Shown here one piece after another: positions 1 through 7,789 of a DNA stretch of 64,000 nucleotides (position 1 is its first letter; each line of letters begins with the position of its first letter). The DNA comes from Flavobacteriales bacterium (lineage in GTDB: Bacteria > Bacteroidota > Bacteroidia > Flavobacteriales_F > PHOS-HE28): contig JACJZH010000008.1 of assembly GCA_020635695.1 (NCBI GenBank), forward strand, positions 124,001 to 188,000, read 5' to 3'. The position numbers and the translations under genes are program-made. The notes below the pieces were generated by a model. The model had not been told where the DNA came from and ran no database searches. It was given only the letters and a program-made list of their open reading frames with translations.

Positions 1-503
1 CTGTTCTTGATCTTCCGGCTGAAGCTCATGCGCGGCCGGCCGAAGCGCTCCAGGGTCCAGTTCACCACGGTGTTGATGCGGATCAGCAGGTCGTAGCCGA
101 ACCCGCCCAGCATGGCCAGCCATTTGGCGTGCTTCATGGTGGCGTCGAACAGGTCGCCGTGGAAGAACCAGTACGTCCTCCCGTCGATCACGGTCACCAG
201 CTTGTCGGCCAGCCGCAGGTTGCCCAGCCGCGCCGGGCTGTAGCGGCGCAGGGCCTCGTCGTGGTTCCCGGTCAGGTAGTACACCGGCACCTTGGAGGCG
301 AGCTTCAGGATGGTCTTCACCACCTCCATGTGGGAGCTGGGGAAGAAGCGCTTCTTGAACTGCCAGATGTCGATGATGTCGCCGTTGAGCACCACCATGG
401 CGGGCTTCACGGAACGCAGGTACGCGAGCAGCTCCTTGGCCCGGCACCCGTAGGTGCCCAGGTGCAGGTCGCTGATCACCAGGATGTCGATCGGTCGTTT
501 CAT
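1..503 (-). CDS. UDP-2,3-diacylglucosamine diphosphatase-like metallophosphoesterase (3' end cut by window)
   Basis: About 167 residues are visible; the C-terminus lies beyond base 1. The calcineurin-type metallophosphoesterase motifs appear in order: SDLHLG (residues 11-16), GD (41-42), GNHD (79-82) and HGD (115-117), the metal-binding set of this superfamily. Spacing and sequence resemble the LpxH/LpxI-replacing enzymes of lipid A synthesis, which hydrolyse UDP-2,3-diacylglucosamine to lipid X at the inner membrane face. The assignment to that substrate is inferred from family resemblance. The ATG at 503 is the only good start; a CAGCTTTG box lies 9 nt upstream. It is divergent from the CoA-binding gene at 609. 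Confidence 0.85.
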   Translation of the reverse strand, partial: MKRPIDILVISDLHLGTYGCRAKELLAYLRSVKPAMVVLNGDIIDIWQFKKRFFPSSHMEVVKTILKLASKVPVYYLTGNHDEALRRYSPARLGNLRLADKLVTVIDGRTYWFFHGDLFDATMKHAKWLAMLGGFGYDLLIRINTVVNWTLERFGRPRMSFSRKIKN

Positions 504-512
504 CTTGGCAGG

Positions 513-520
513 CAAAGCTG
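513..520 (-). promoter_or_regulatory. -7 box (CAGCTTTG) for the LpxH-like gene
   Basis: Seven of eight positions fit TAnnTTTG on the minus strand (C for the first T). It lies 9 nt before the ATG at 503. No clear -33 TTG was seen. Confidence 0.35.
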
Positions 521-596
521 ACGCGGCCGCATGGCCGGATCATTGGCCCCACGTTAATTCCACCGCGTCTTTCACAGGCCGGTGTTCGATCCGCCC

Positions 597-604
597 GATC
601 TTCG
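597..604 (+). promoter_or_regulatory. -7 box (GATCTTCG) with 4-nt spacing to the start codon
   Basis: Degenerate TAnnTTTG box ending exactly 4 nt before the ATG at 609. This is the same spacing seen for three other genes in the window and would give a leaderless or nearly leaderless mRNA. Confidence 0.4.
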
Positions 605-608
605 CGCC

Positions 609-974
609 ATGCCTGCGAAGACCACCCTGGTCCTGGGCGCCAGTCCCAAGCCCGATCGGTACAGCCACATGGCCGTGCGCCGGCTGCAGGCGGGCGGGCA
701 CCCGGTGATCGCCGTGGCCTATCGGGCCTCGCACATCGGCGACCTGCCCATCGTGACGGAGATCCCCGAGGGTGTGAGCGTGGACACGGTGACCTTCTAC
801 CTGAACGCCAACAACCAGCGCGACTGGGAGGACCGGCTGCTGGCGCTGAAGCCGAAACGCTTCATCTTCAACCCGGGTGCGGAGAACCACCACTTGGCGG
901 AGCTGGCCCGGAAGGCGGGCATCGAGGTGGTGAACGGCTGCACGCTGGTGATGCTGGCCAGCGGCCTTTACTGA
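609..974 (+). CDS. CoA-binding protein, YccU-like
   Basis: A protein of 121 residues with the fold and motifs of the small CoA-binding (YccU/HcgB-type Rossmann) family: GASPKPDRYSHMA at residues 10-22 forms the nucleotide loop, and FNPGAEN and NGCTLVML come later. The family binds CoA, but its cellular role is not settled. I chose the ATG at 609 because family members begin a few residues before the GAS motif, and because a -7-like box ends 4 nt upstream. The reading frame is open upstream to 582, but that extension would include the promoter box. Its stop overlaps the convergent aminotransferase stop by 7 bp. Confidence 0.85.
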   Translation: MPAKTTLVLGASPKPDRYSHMAVRRLQAGGHPVIAVAYRASHIGDLPIVTEIPEGVSVDTVTFYLNANNQRDWEDRLLALKPKRFIFNPGAENHHLAELARKAGIEVVNGCTLVMLASGLY

Positions 975-2161
975 GCCTCGCGGTCCAGCACCCGCAGGAT
1001 CGTGGCACAGGCCGTGCGCACGAGGTCCTCCGTGATCGTGAGCGGCGGCGCGATCCGGAAAGCGGTGGGGCAGGAGAGGAACCAGAAGCCGAGCACGTCC
1101 TCCTCCAGGCAGCCGTGCACCACGCGCTGTACCCGATCGGCATCGCCCAGGTCCACGGCCAGCATCAGGCCGGTGCCCCGCACTTCGCGGATGGCCCGAT
1201 GCACCAGCAGCTCCCGGAAGAGCGCGCCCATGCGTCCGGCATGTTCCGGCAGGTCCTCGTCCAGCACCACTTCCAGCGCGGCCAGCCCGGCGGCGCACAC
1301 CAGCGGGTGCCCCCCGAAGGTGGTGATATGCCCGAGCACGGGATCGTGGCTCAGGAGGTCCATCCGTTCGGTCGAGCTCACGAAGGCGCCCATCGGGAGC
1401 CCGCCGCCGAGCGCCTTGCCCAGCACGAGGATATCGGGCACCACACCGCTGTGTTCGAAGGCGAAGAGCCGCCCGGTGCGTCCGAAGCCGGTCTGCACTT
1501 CGTCGAAGACCAGCAGTGCCCCAGTGGCGGTGCAGCGCTCGCGCAGGGCCTGCAGCCAGGCGGGGTCGGGCTCGCGCACGCCCGCATCGCCCTGGACGGG
1601 TTCGACCACGACCGCAGCCACCTGTTCCGTGATCGCCTCCAACCCGGCCGGATCGTTGAAGGGGATGTGCCCGGTATCGGGCAGCAGCGGCAGGTTGCGG
1701 AAGCGTTTGGCGGTGTTGTCCGTCAGGCTCAGGGAACCGTGGGTGCTGCCGTGGTAGCTCTTCCGGCAGCCCAGCAGGCGGGTACGTTCCGTGGCACGCT
1801 TGGCCAGCTTCAGGGCACCCTCGATGGCCTCGGTTCCACTGTTCACGAAGTACACACGATCCAGTCCCTCCGGCAGCACGCCGGTCAGGCGTTCCGCGAA
1901 GCGCACCTGCGGTTCCTGGACGAACTCGCCGTAGGGGATCACGTGCAGGTGGCGGTCCAGCTGGTCGCGGATGGCCTGGACCACACGCGGATGCCGGTGG
2001 CCGGTATTGTTCACCGCAAGGCCGGCGACCAGGTCCAGCACCCGGCGTCCATCGCGGGTGTGCAGGTGACAGCCTTCGGCCGCGATGATGTCCAGCGCCA
2101 GCGGGTGCGGGCTGGTGGCGGCCAGGTGGCGCAGAAAGGCCTGGTGCAGGGCGTCCGTCAC
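968..2161 (-). CDS. Class III (PLP-dependent) aminotransferase, acetylornithine/aspartate-family
   Basis: With the GTG at 2161 the protein has 397 residues, the normal length for class III aminotransferases of the ArgD/GabT type. The PLP region is clear: FDEVQTGFGRTG, followed by VLGKALGGGLPMGAF, whose Lys is the Schiff-base lysine. HRHPRVVQAI near the N-terminus and GGHPLVCAAGLA later are also typical. The substrate cannot be decided from sequence. The open frame continues upstream, but the extra residues overlap the Spy-like gene and look non-coding, so the GTG 25 bp after that gene's stop is preferred. It is the last gene of the operon starting at 6959. Confidence 0.85.
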   Translation of the reverse strand: MTDALHQAFLRHLAATSPHPLALDIIAAEGCHLHTRDGRRVLDLVAGLAVNNTGHRHPRVVQAIRDQLDRHLHVIPYGEFVQEPQVRFAERLTGVLPEGLDRVYFVNSGTEAIEGALKLAKRATERTRLLGCRKSYHGSTHGSLSLTDNTAKRFRNLPLLPDTGHIPFNDPAGLEAITEQVAAVVVEPVQGDAGVREPDPAWLQALRERCTATGALLVFDEVQTGFGRTGRLFAFEHSGVVPDILVLGKALGGGLPMGAFVSSTERMDLLSHDPVLGHITTFGGHPLVCAAGLAALEVVLDEDLPEHAGRMGALFRELLVHRAIREVRGTGLMLAVDLGDADRVQRVVHGCLEEDVLGFWFLSCPTAFRIAPPLTITEDLVRTACATILRVLDREAQ

Positions 2162-2186
2162 GGACGCGAAGTTCGTGCAGGCGCGA

Positions 2187-2687
2187 TCAACGGCGGCCGG
2201 GGGGCGGTCCGGGGCGTCCTTCCATCCGTTCCCGGAAGCGCCGGAGCAGCTCCCGGTTGAAGTCGTGTTCGGCCTTGTACAGCACCGCGGTCTTCCGCGA
2301 ACCGATCTGCCGCTGGAACTTCTCGGCGTACGCACGGCGGATGTCGAGTTCGCGTTGGCGTTGGTCCAACTCGACGGTTATCAAGTCACGGGCCTCCTCC
2401 TCCGATAGCTCGCCGGCATGGCGCCGCGCCGCCTGTCGGACCTCGCGCATTTCGCGCCGAAGGGCCTCGAGCTTGCCGTCGTATTCGTTGTACAGCGGCC
2501 AGAACTGCTGGGCCTCCTCGGGGGTGAGCCCCATCTTCTGCGTCAGGTAGGCGCTTTTCTGGGCCTTGATCTCCTGTAGGCGTTCAGCCGGGATCTCGGG
2601 CAGGTCGTCGCCTTGGGCGATGGCCGCGAAGGGTAGGGCCAGCAGGCCGGCGATCAGCAGGTGGCGAAGGGAGTGCAGCGCGTTCAT
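2187..2687 (-). CDS. Spy/CpxP-like periplasmic protein of an ECF sigma operon
   Basis: A 166-residue protein with an N-terminal signal peptide (hydrophobic residues 8-22, AIAQ cleavage region) and a mature part that is almost all helix and charged (Glu/Arg/Lys-rich). The segment around KSAYLTQKMGLTPEEAQQFW resembles the LTxxQ-type motif of Spy/CpxP/CnrX stress sensors and the 'sensor of ECF sigma' proteins common in Bacteroidota. It probably acts in the periplasm as a chaperone or envelope-stress partner of the adjacent anti-sigma-like protein. Its ATG overlaps the preceding stop as ATGA, so translation is likely coupled. The C-terminus is Pro/Gly/Arg-rich. Confidence 0.8.
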   Translation of the reverse strand: MNALHSLRHLLIAGLLALPFAAIAQGDDLPEIPAERLQEIKAQKSAYLTQKMGLTPEEAQQFWPLYNEYDGKLEALRREMREVRQAARRHAGELSEEEARDLITVELDQRQRELDIRRAYAEKFQRQIGSRKTAVLYKAEHDFNRELLRRFRERMEGRPGPPPGRR

Positions 2688-3130
2688 AGTTCGTCGATCA
2701 GGGCACCCACGTCGGTGCCGTTCAGTTCGTAGTAGAGGGCCAACTCCTCGGCGGAAAGCTCCAGGTCCGGAGCCGGCGCCTCCAGGTCGTCGGAAAGCGC
2801 CAGTTCAGCATAGAGGTCGTCGCCGGCCAGCAGGTAGAGGTCCTCCTCCGAAGCCGGGGCGGGCACCTCCACCGCCAGGTCCGCGGTCCCGGGTTCCGGA
2901 CGGGTCAACCACCAGGCCCCCAAGGCGAGCAGGGCCAGCACGGGCAGGGCGATCGCTGAACGGCGCAGCCATCGCACGACCGGCGCCGGCCGGGAGGTCA
3001 CGCGGGCCTGCACGGCATGCGGGAACCGATCGAAGAACCCATCGGGCACCGCGAACGGGTCCCGCTTCGGCAGGCCCATCAACGTGGGCGCCAGGCGTTC
3101 GAGTTCCTCCTGTTCGTGGTGGTCTTCCAT
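2684..3130 (-). CDS. Anti-sigma-factor-like single-pass membrane protein
   Basis: The protein has 148 residues from the ATG at 3130 (an in-frame TTG at 3151 is less likely). The cytosolic N-terminus carries FAVPDGFFDRFPHAVQARV, the motif seen in many Bacteroidota proteins encoded beside ECF sigma factors. One transmembrane helix follows (about residues 60-80), then an acidic periplasmic tail ending in a LYYELNGTDVGALIDEL segment. There is no recognisable zinc anti-sigma motif (HxxxCxxC), so the anti-sigma role rests on topology, the N-terminal motif and its place between the sigma gene and the Spy-like gene. Confidence 0.7.
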   Translation of the reverse strand: MEDHHEQEELERLAPTLMGLPKRDPFAVPDGFFDRFPHAVQARVTSRPAPVVRWLRRSAIALPVLALLALGAWWLTRPEPGTADLAVEVPAPASEEDLYLLAGDDLYAELALSDDLEAPAPDLELSAEELALYYELNGTDVGALIDEL

Positions 3131-3162
3131 GGCGTGTCGGGTGTAGGACAACGAAAGGCGCT

Positions 3163-3717
3163 TCAGGTTTGATCGCTGGTGAGCCAGGCTTCGATCTTCT
3201 TCACGGCGATGTGGTAGCTGGCCTTGAGGGCGCCCACCGAGGTGCCGGTGGCGTCACTGATCTCGGTGTACTTCATCTCCTGGAAGTACTTCATGGTGAA
3301 GACGGCCCGCTGCTTGTCCGGCAGGCGCATCACGGCCCGCTGCAGCTTCTTTTCGATGGCATCGCCGGTGAAATGTTCGCTGCGGTCCATGTCGGCCGTG
3401 AGCCGTTCCACCACTTGGTCGTTGTTCACGAACAGCCCGCGCCGCAGGCGCTTCAGGTGGTTGATGCTCTGGTTGTAGGCGATGCGGTGCAGCCAGCTGT
3501 AGAGTTGTGCGTCCTCACGAAAGCCGTCCAGTCCCTTCCAGGCCTTGATGAAGACCTCCTGCAGCACGTCCTGGGCCTCGTCGTGGTCGGTGACCATCCT
3601 GCGCACGAAGGCGTAAAGCCTCCGCTGGTGGGTGCGCACGATCAGGTTGAAGGCGTAGTTGCGGCTCTCCTCCCTGCGGAAGAGCGCCAGCAGCTCGGTG
3701 TCCGACAGCTCGCTCAT
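3163..3717 (-). CDS. ECF-subfamily RNA polymerase sigma factor
   Basis: A 184-residue sigma-70 family protein with only regions 2 and 4. Region 2 shows the core-binding helix and DHDEAQDVLQEVFIKAWKGL (about residues 43-62), followed by YSWLHRIAYNQSINHLKR. Region 4 holds MRLPDKQRAVFTMKYFQEM and the helix-turn-helix EISDATGTSVGALKASYH. It would direct RNA polymerase to a small regulon, probably an envelope-stress one given the next two genes. It lies 19 bp after the transketolase C-terminal gene, so it may be co-transcribed with it or have its own promoter. No clear promoter box was seen in that gap. Confidence 0.92.
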   Translation of the reverse strand: MSELSDTELLALFRREESRNYAFNLIVRTHQRRLYAFVRRMVTDHDEAQDVLQEVFIKAWKGLDGFREDAQLYSWLHRIAYNQSINHLKRLRRGLFVNNDQVVERLTADMDRSEHFTGDAIEKKLQRAVMRLPDKQRAVFTMKYFQEMKYTEISDATGTSVGALKASYHIAVKKIEAWLTSDQT

Positions 3718-3736
3718 GCGGCGTCGGTGCTGAAGG

Positions 3737-4690
3737 TCATTTGCGGGCGATGGCCCGGCGCGCGGCGTCCACGATGGCGGAGGGTCCCAGGCCGTACTTC
3801 TCCAACAGTTGGTCCGGGGTGCCGCTCTCGCCGAAGGAATCGTTCACGGCCACGTATTCCTGCGGGGTGGGTGCATGCAACGACAGGACCTGGGCAATGG
3901 CATCCCCCAGGCCGCCGTAACGGTTGTGCTCCTCGCAGGTGACCACGCATCGCGTCTTCCGGGCCGAGGTTAGGACCGCCTCCTCGTCCAGGGGTTTGAT
4001 CGTGTGCACGTTGATCACCTCGGCGGAGATCCCATCCTTCTCCAGGGCTTCGGCGGCCTGCAGGGCGTTCCACACCAGGTGGCCGCAGGCGAAGAGGCTC
4101 ACATCGGCGCCTTCGCTCAGCACCTGGGCCTTGCCGATGGTGAAGGGCATGTCCGCAGGGATGAACACGGGCCATTTCGGACGGCCGAAGCGCAGGTAGA
4201 CCGGCCCTTCGTGGGCGGCGATGGCCAGGGTGGCCTGGCGCGTCTGGTTGAAGTCCGCGGGCACCACCACGGCCATGCCGGGCAGCATGCGCATCAGGCC
4301 GATGTCCTCCAGGATCTGGTGCGTGGCGCCGTCCTCGCCCAGCGTAAGGCCCGCATGGCTCGCACAGATCTTCACGTTCTTGCCCGCGTAGGCGATGCTC
4401 TGGCGGACCTGGTCGTACACCCTGCCGGTGCTGAAGTTGGCGAAGGTGCCGGTGAACGGGACCTTGCCTCCGATGGTGAGCCCTGCGGCCACGCCCATCA
4501 TGTTCGCCTCGGCCACCCCGCACTGGATGAAGCGGTCCGGGAACTCCTTCTCGAAGGCGTCCATCTTGAGCGACCCGGTGAGGTCGGCACAGAGACCCAC
4601 CACGTCGGGGTTGCTGCGGCCCAGTTCCAGCAGGCCTTCACCGAATCCGGAACGGGTGTCCTTCTTGTCGAGCACGGGGTAGGAGGTCAT
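3737..4690 (-). CDS. Transketolase, C-terminal (Pyr + C) subunit
   Basis: A 317-residue split-type transketolase subunit. It contains the pyrimidine-binding domain with the catalytic Glu in QCGVAEANMMGVAAGL (about residues 76-91) and a C-terminal transketolase domain ending in LEKYGLGPSAIVDAARRA. With the N-terminal subunit (6081-6959) it forms the thiamine-diphosphate enzyme that moves two-carbon ketol groups in the non-oxidative pentose phosphate pathway; 1-deoxyxylulose-5-phosphate-type chemistry is less likely. Unusually, a VWA protein gene separates the two halves. The start is 3 bp after that gene's stop. Confidence 0.9.
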   Translation of the reverse strand: MTSYPVLDKKDTRSGFGEGLLELGRSNPDVVGLCADLTGSLKMDAFEKEFPDRFIQCGVAEANMMGVAAGLTIGGKVPFTGTFANFSTGRVYDQVRQSIAYAGKNVKICASHAGLTLGEDGATHQILEDIGLMRMLPGMAVVVPADFNQTRQATLAIAAHEGPVYLRFGRPKWPVFIPADMPFTIGKAQVLSEGADVSLFACGHLVWNALQAAEALEKDGISAEVINVHTIKPLDEEAVLTSARKTRCVVTCEEHNRYGGLGDAIAQVLSLHAPTPQEYVAVNDSFGESGTPDQLLEKYGLGPSAIVDAARRAIARK

Positions 4691-4693
4691 GGA

Positions 4694-6070
4694 TCAGAAG
4701 TTGATGGTGACGGAGCGCCCGCTTTCGATCACGGCGTCCTTGGTGGTGGAGTATTCGGTGCGGTTGGCGCTGCGGCTGCGGTAGACCACCTGGTAGGTGC
4801 CGGGCAGCAGACGGTACTGGTGGCGCAGGGCGGAGGGGTCCAGGTCCACCACGTGCACCAGGCGGTCGCCCTCCCTGAGGAACACGGCGCCGTAGCCGGG
4901 CGTTCCGGGCAGGATGTTGAGCACACCGGTCTGGGGCACCTGCACGGTGGCGGTCTTCCCCTGCTCGATGGTCACGTCCTCCACCTTCAGCCGGGGCAGG
5001 GTGAGGAACTCGAGGTCGTAGCGCCCCACCAGGTACTTGTCCGTGGTGTTGATGTCCTGGACGTTCAGGGTGGTCCCATCGCCCTGGCGACGGACGATGC
5101 AGGGGGTGGGACGCTGCTCCGGAAGGCCGCTGCCCATCTTCAGTTCCAGCTGTCCCTGGCCGGCGCTGAGGGTGATGATGGTGTGCGTGCCCGGCTTCAC
5201 GGTCACGTCCTCGCGGGAGACGGGCGGGATGGTGTGCGCCACCAGTCGGTAGGTGTACACCGGGTCGATGCTGAGCGTGTCCGGCCGGCCGCGGGCGTTC
5301 AGCGTGTGCACGAAGTGGTAGCGCACCTCGCCGGTCCGCTGGTCGTACAGGGTCACCGGCACGTCGGTCTCGGTGGGCTTCCCGTCCACGGTCAGCAGGT
5401 CGATCTCCGCGGTGGTGCTGTTGAGCGCCTGGGTGATGACGACCTGCAGCACCTGGTCGAAGAGCTCGGGCGTGCTGGCATCGTAGTAGTTGCCCACGCA
5501 CTGCAGGCTGTACTTCTGCCCGTCGTCCAGCCCCACGCCGATCACGAAGGGCTTCAGGATGATGCCCCTGGCCTGCAAGGCCCGGCTCACCGCGCAGGGG
5601 TCCTCGTCGCAGGCCTCGATGCCGTCGGTGATCAGGATGATGATGTTGCGGGCCTTGGGGTCGTCGGGAAAATCACCGGCGGCCTTCTCCAGCGACCGGG
5701 CGATGGGGGTGGTGCCCACGCAGCGCACGGCCTCCAGCACCCGGCGCATCTCCGGCACGCTGCGCTCGCTGAACGGCACTTCCAGCCGGGTGTCGTCGCA
5801 GTCCTGTTTGCCGGGTTCGATCGCGGTCTGGTGCCCGTACAAACGAAGCGCCAGTTCCAGGTCCGGCGTGCCTTCCAGCTGCTCCAGGCTTTCCAGCAGG
5901 AGCTCCCGGGCGGTGTTGATCTTCGGCTGGTTGCCCCAGAAGGCGTTCATGCTGTTGCTGGCGTCCATCACGAACAGCATGCGGGTGACCTGCCGGTCCT
6001 GGGCGGCCAGTCCGCTGCCCAGCAGCAGGGCGATGATCGCGAAGAACGTGCGGAAGGAACGCGGGAGCAT
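4694..6070 (-). CDS. Secreted von Willebrand factor A domain protein
   Basis: A 458-residue protein with an N-terminal signal peptide (hydrophobic 8-23, GLAAQ cleavage region), then a VWA domain with an intact MIDAS start DASNSM at 36-41 and IILITDGIEACDEDPC later. After about residue 230 come beta-rich segments with repeated 'TVKPGTHTIITL' / 'TIEQGKTATVQV' phrasing, which resemble PEGA-like or carboxypeptidase-regulatory-like modules. I do not recognise a function. Metal-dependent protein binding outside the inner membrane is likely. The gene lies between the two transketolase genes with 10 bp and 3 bp spacings, so co-transcription is nearly certain. ATG 6070 is chosen because it begins the signal peptide. 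Confidence 0.8.
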   Translation of the reverse strand: MLPRSFRTFFAIIALLLGSGLAAQDRQVTRMLFVMDASNSMNAFWGNQPKINTARELLLESLEQLEGTPDLELALRLYGHQTAIEPGKQDCDDTRLEVPFSERSVPEMRRVLEAVRCVGTTPIARSLEKAAGDFPDDPKARNIIILITDGIEACDEDPCAVSRALQARGIILKPFVIGVGLDDGQKYSLQCVGNYYDASTPELFDQVLQVVITQALNSTTAEIDLLTVDGKPTETDVPVTLYDQRTGEVRYHFVHTLNARGRPDTLSIDPVYTYRLVAHTIPPVSREDVTVKPGTHTIITLSAGQGQLELKMGSGLPEQRPTPCIVRRQGDGTTLNVQDINTTDKYLVGRYDLEFLTLPRLKVEDVTIEQGKTATVQVPQTGVLNILPGTPGYGAVFLREGDRLVHVVDLDPSALRHQYRLLPGTYQVVYRSRSANRTEYSTTKDAVIESGRSVTINF

Positions 6071-6080
6071 GACGCGGGGC

Positions 6081-6959
6081 TCAATAGTCGCCCAACGTCT
6101 CCTCGAGCTGTTCCAGTGCGCGTGCGGCCTGTTCATCGTTCGGTGCGACGCCATGCCACTTGTGGGTGCCCATCATGAAGTCGACCCCCTGGCCCATCTC
6201 GGTGCGGAGCAGGATCACGACCGGCCGACCCTTGCCCGTGCGCGACTTCGCTTCTGCAAGCGCCGCCAGCACCCGGTCCATGTCATTCCCGTGGTCCTCG
6301 ACCAGTACGTCCCAGCCGAAGGCCTTCCATTTCGCGGGCAGGTCGCCCAAGGGCATCACGTCATCGACGTCCCCATCAATTTGCCTGCCATTCCAGTCCA
6401 CGGTGGCGATCAGGTTGTCCACGCGGTGCGCGGCGGCGCTCATGGCGGCCTCCCAGACCTGGCCCTCCTGCAGCTCACCGTCGCCGTGCAGGGTGTACAC
6501 GAGGCGGTCGTCACCGTTCAGCCGTTTGGCCAGTGCGGCTCCGATGCCCACGCTGAGGCCCTGACCGAGCGACCCGCTGGCCATGCGCACGCCGGGAAGC
6601 CCCTCATGCGTGGTGGGGTGGCCCTGCAGCCGGGAATCGAGCTTGCGGAAGGTGGCGAGCTCCTTCACCGGGAAGTAGCCGCTGCGCGCCAGCACGCTGT
6701 ACCACACCGGGCTGATGTGGCCGTTGCTCAGGAAGAACAGGTCCTGGTCCCGGCCGTCCATGTCCCAGGCGGAGGGGTCGTGCGCCATGACCTTGAAGTA
6801 CAGGGCGACCAGATACTCGGTGCAGCCGAGCGATCCGCCGGGGTGCCCGCTGGCGGCGCCATGGGTCATGCGGATGATGTCGCGCCGCACCTGGCTGCAG
6901 ATGCGCTGGAGGTCCTCGGTCGAAGCGCTGGAAGCCTTGGCCGGTGCGGGTTTCGTCAT
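6081..6959 (-). CDS. Transketolase, N-terminal (ThDP-binding) subunit
   Basis: From ATG 6959 the protein has 292 residues, the size of N-terminal halves of split transketolases. Signature stretches: RMTHGAASGHPGGSLGCTEY near the N-terminus, and the thiamine-diphosphate/metal motif GDGELQEGQVWEAAMSAA ending in N-x-I-A-T-V-D-W-N. In-frame starts upstream (to 7040) are rejected because a TACTTTCG promoter box lies at 6988-6995, inside that extension. First gene of the seven-gene minus-strand operon; its partner subunit is at 3737-4690. Confidence 0.9.
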   Translation of the reverse strand: MTKPAPAKASSASTEDLQRICSQVRRDIIRMTHGAASGHPGGSLGCTEYLVALYFKVMAHDPSAWDMDGRDQDLFFLSNGHISPVWYSVLARSGYFPVKELATFRKLDSRLQGHPTTHEGLPGVRMASGSLGQGLSVGIGAALAKRLNGDDRLVYTLHGDGELQEGQVWEAAMSAAAHRVDNLIATVDWNGRQIDGDVDDVMPLGDLPAKWKAFGWDVLVEDHGNDMDRVLAALAEAKSRTGKGRPVVILLRTEMGQGVDFMMGTHKWHGVAPNDEQAARALEQLEETLGDY

Positions 6960-6987
6960 GAGCATTCGGGGCGGGGTGATGCGTTCG

Positions 6988-6995
6988 CGAAAGTA
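6988..6995 (-). promoter_or_regulatory. -7 box (TACTTTCG) for the transketolase/ECF sigma operon
   Basis: TAnnTTTG-type box, 28 nt before the ATG at 6959. It helps decide the start of the transketolase N-terminal gene. Confidence 0.5.
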
Positions 6996-7096
6996 ACCGG
7001 AGGCCTTCGGCGGGGCCGGGTCTTGTGGATATCTTTTCATAACCCTGAAGGCCTCAGCCGTTGAACAGGGAACACCTGCCGACCGTTCCTCTGACC

Positions 7097-7789
7097 ATGC
7101 GTGCCTGGCCCATCCTGATCCTGGTCGCGGCTTCCTGCAATGCCCAGCCGGACACCGCCTACGTGCATCGGACAGGCAGTCCCGATGGCATCGGCAAATG
7201 GTACCTGGGCCGGGAGATCGCCCACACCATGAGCGCCGCGGCCGCCGACTGGCTGGACCGGCCGGAGCGGGGGCGAGAGGAACGCCCCGAACGCATGCTG
7301 GCCAGGCTGCGGATCGGACCGGGCGACACCCTCGCCGACATCGGCTGTGGCACCGGCTTCCACGCCCTGCGCATGGCGGAACAGGCCCCCGAGGGACTGG
7401 TCTACGCCGTGGACATCCAGCCCGCCATGCTCGACAGCGTGCGCGAACGTGCCGCCCGTGAAGGACTGACGAACGTGCGTCCCGTCCAGGGAACCCTGCG
7501 CGACCCCGGTCTGCCGGAAGGTGCCGTGGACAAGGTGCTGCTGGTCGATGTGTACCACGAACTGGAGTTCCCCCGGGAGATGATGGCCGCCATCGTGCGT
7601 GCCCTTCGGCCTGGGGGCGAAGTGTTCCTGGTCGAGTTCCGCGGCGAGGACGATTGGGTGCCCATCAAGCCCCTGCACCGGATGTCGCGTGAGCAGTGCC
7701 TGAAGGAGATGGCCGCCGCAGGGCTCGTGTACGACCGCCAGTGGCGCGGACTTCCCTGGCAGCACCTGCTGGTGTTCCGGAAGCCCTAA
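7097..7789 (+). CDS. Class I SAM-dependent methyltransferase with an N-terminal export signal
   Basis: From ATG 7097 the protein has 230 residues. It starts with a short hydrophobic signal and a lipobox-like VAASC with Cys at position 14; signal peptidase I cleavage after CNA is an alternative. A Rossmann methyltransferase domain follows, with SAM motif I DIGCGTGFH (81-89), an acidic end of strand 2 (VYAVDIQPAML), and VDVYHELEF. A SAM enzyme outside the cytoplasm would lack its cofactor, so either the signal acts as a membrane anchor or the role is unusual. Similar exported 'methyltransferase-domain' proteins are known in Bacteroidota, but I cannot name a substrate. Its stop overlaps the convergent gene by 4 bp. 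Confidence 0.75.
   Translation: MRAWPILILVAASCNAQPDTAYVHRTGSPDGIGKWYLGREIAHTMSAAAADWLDRPERGREERPERMLARLRIGPGDTLADIGCGTGFHALRMAEQAPEGLVYAVDIQPAMLDSVRERAAREGLTNVRPVQGTLRDPGLPEGAVDKVLLVDVYHELEFPREMMAAIVRALRPGGEVFLVEFRGEDDWVPIKPLHRMSREQCLKEMAAAGLVYDRQWRGLPWQHLLVFRKP

Noticed and set aside
4004..6178. Long antisense frame (over 700 codons) opposite the transketolase/VWA genes
   Set aside because: High GC leaves few stops in the antisense frames. Composition is His/Val/Gly-rich with no family motif; the opposite strand has clear genes with motifs.
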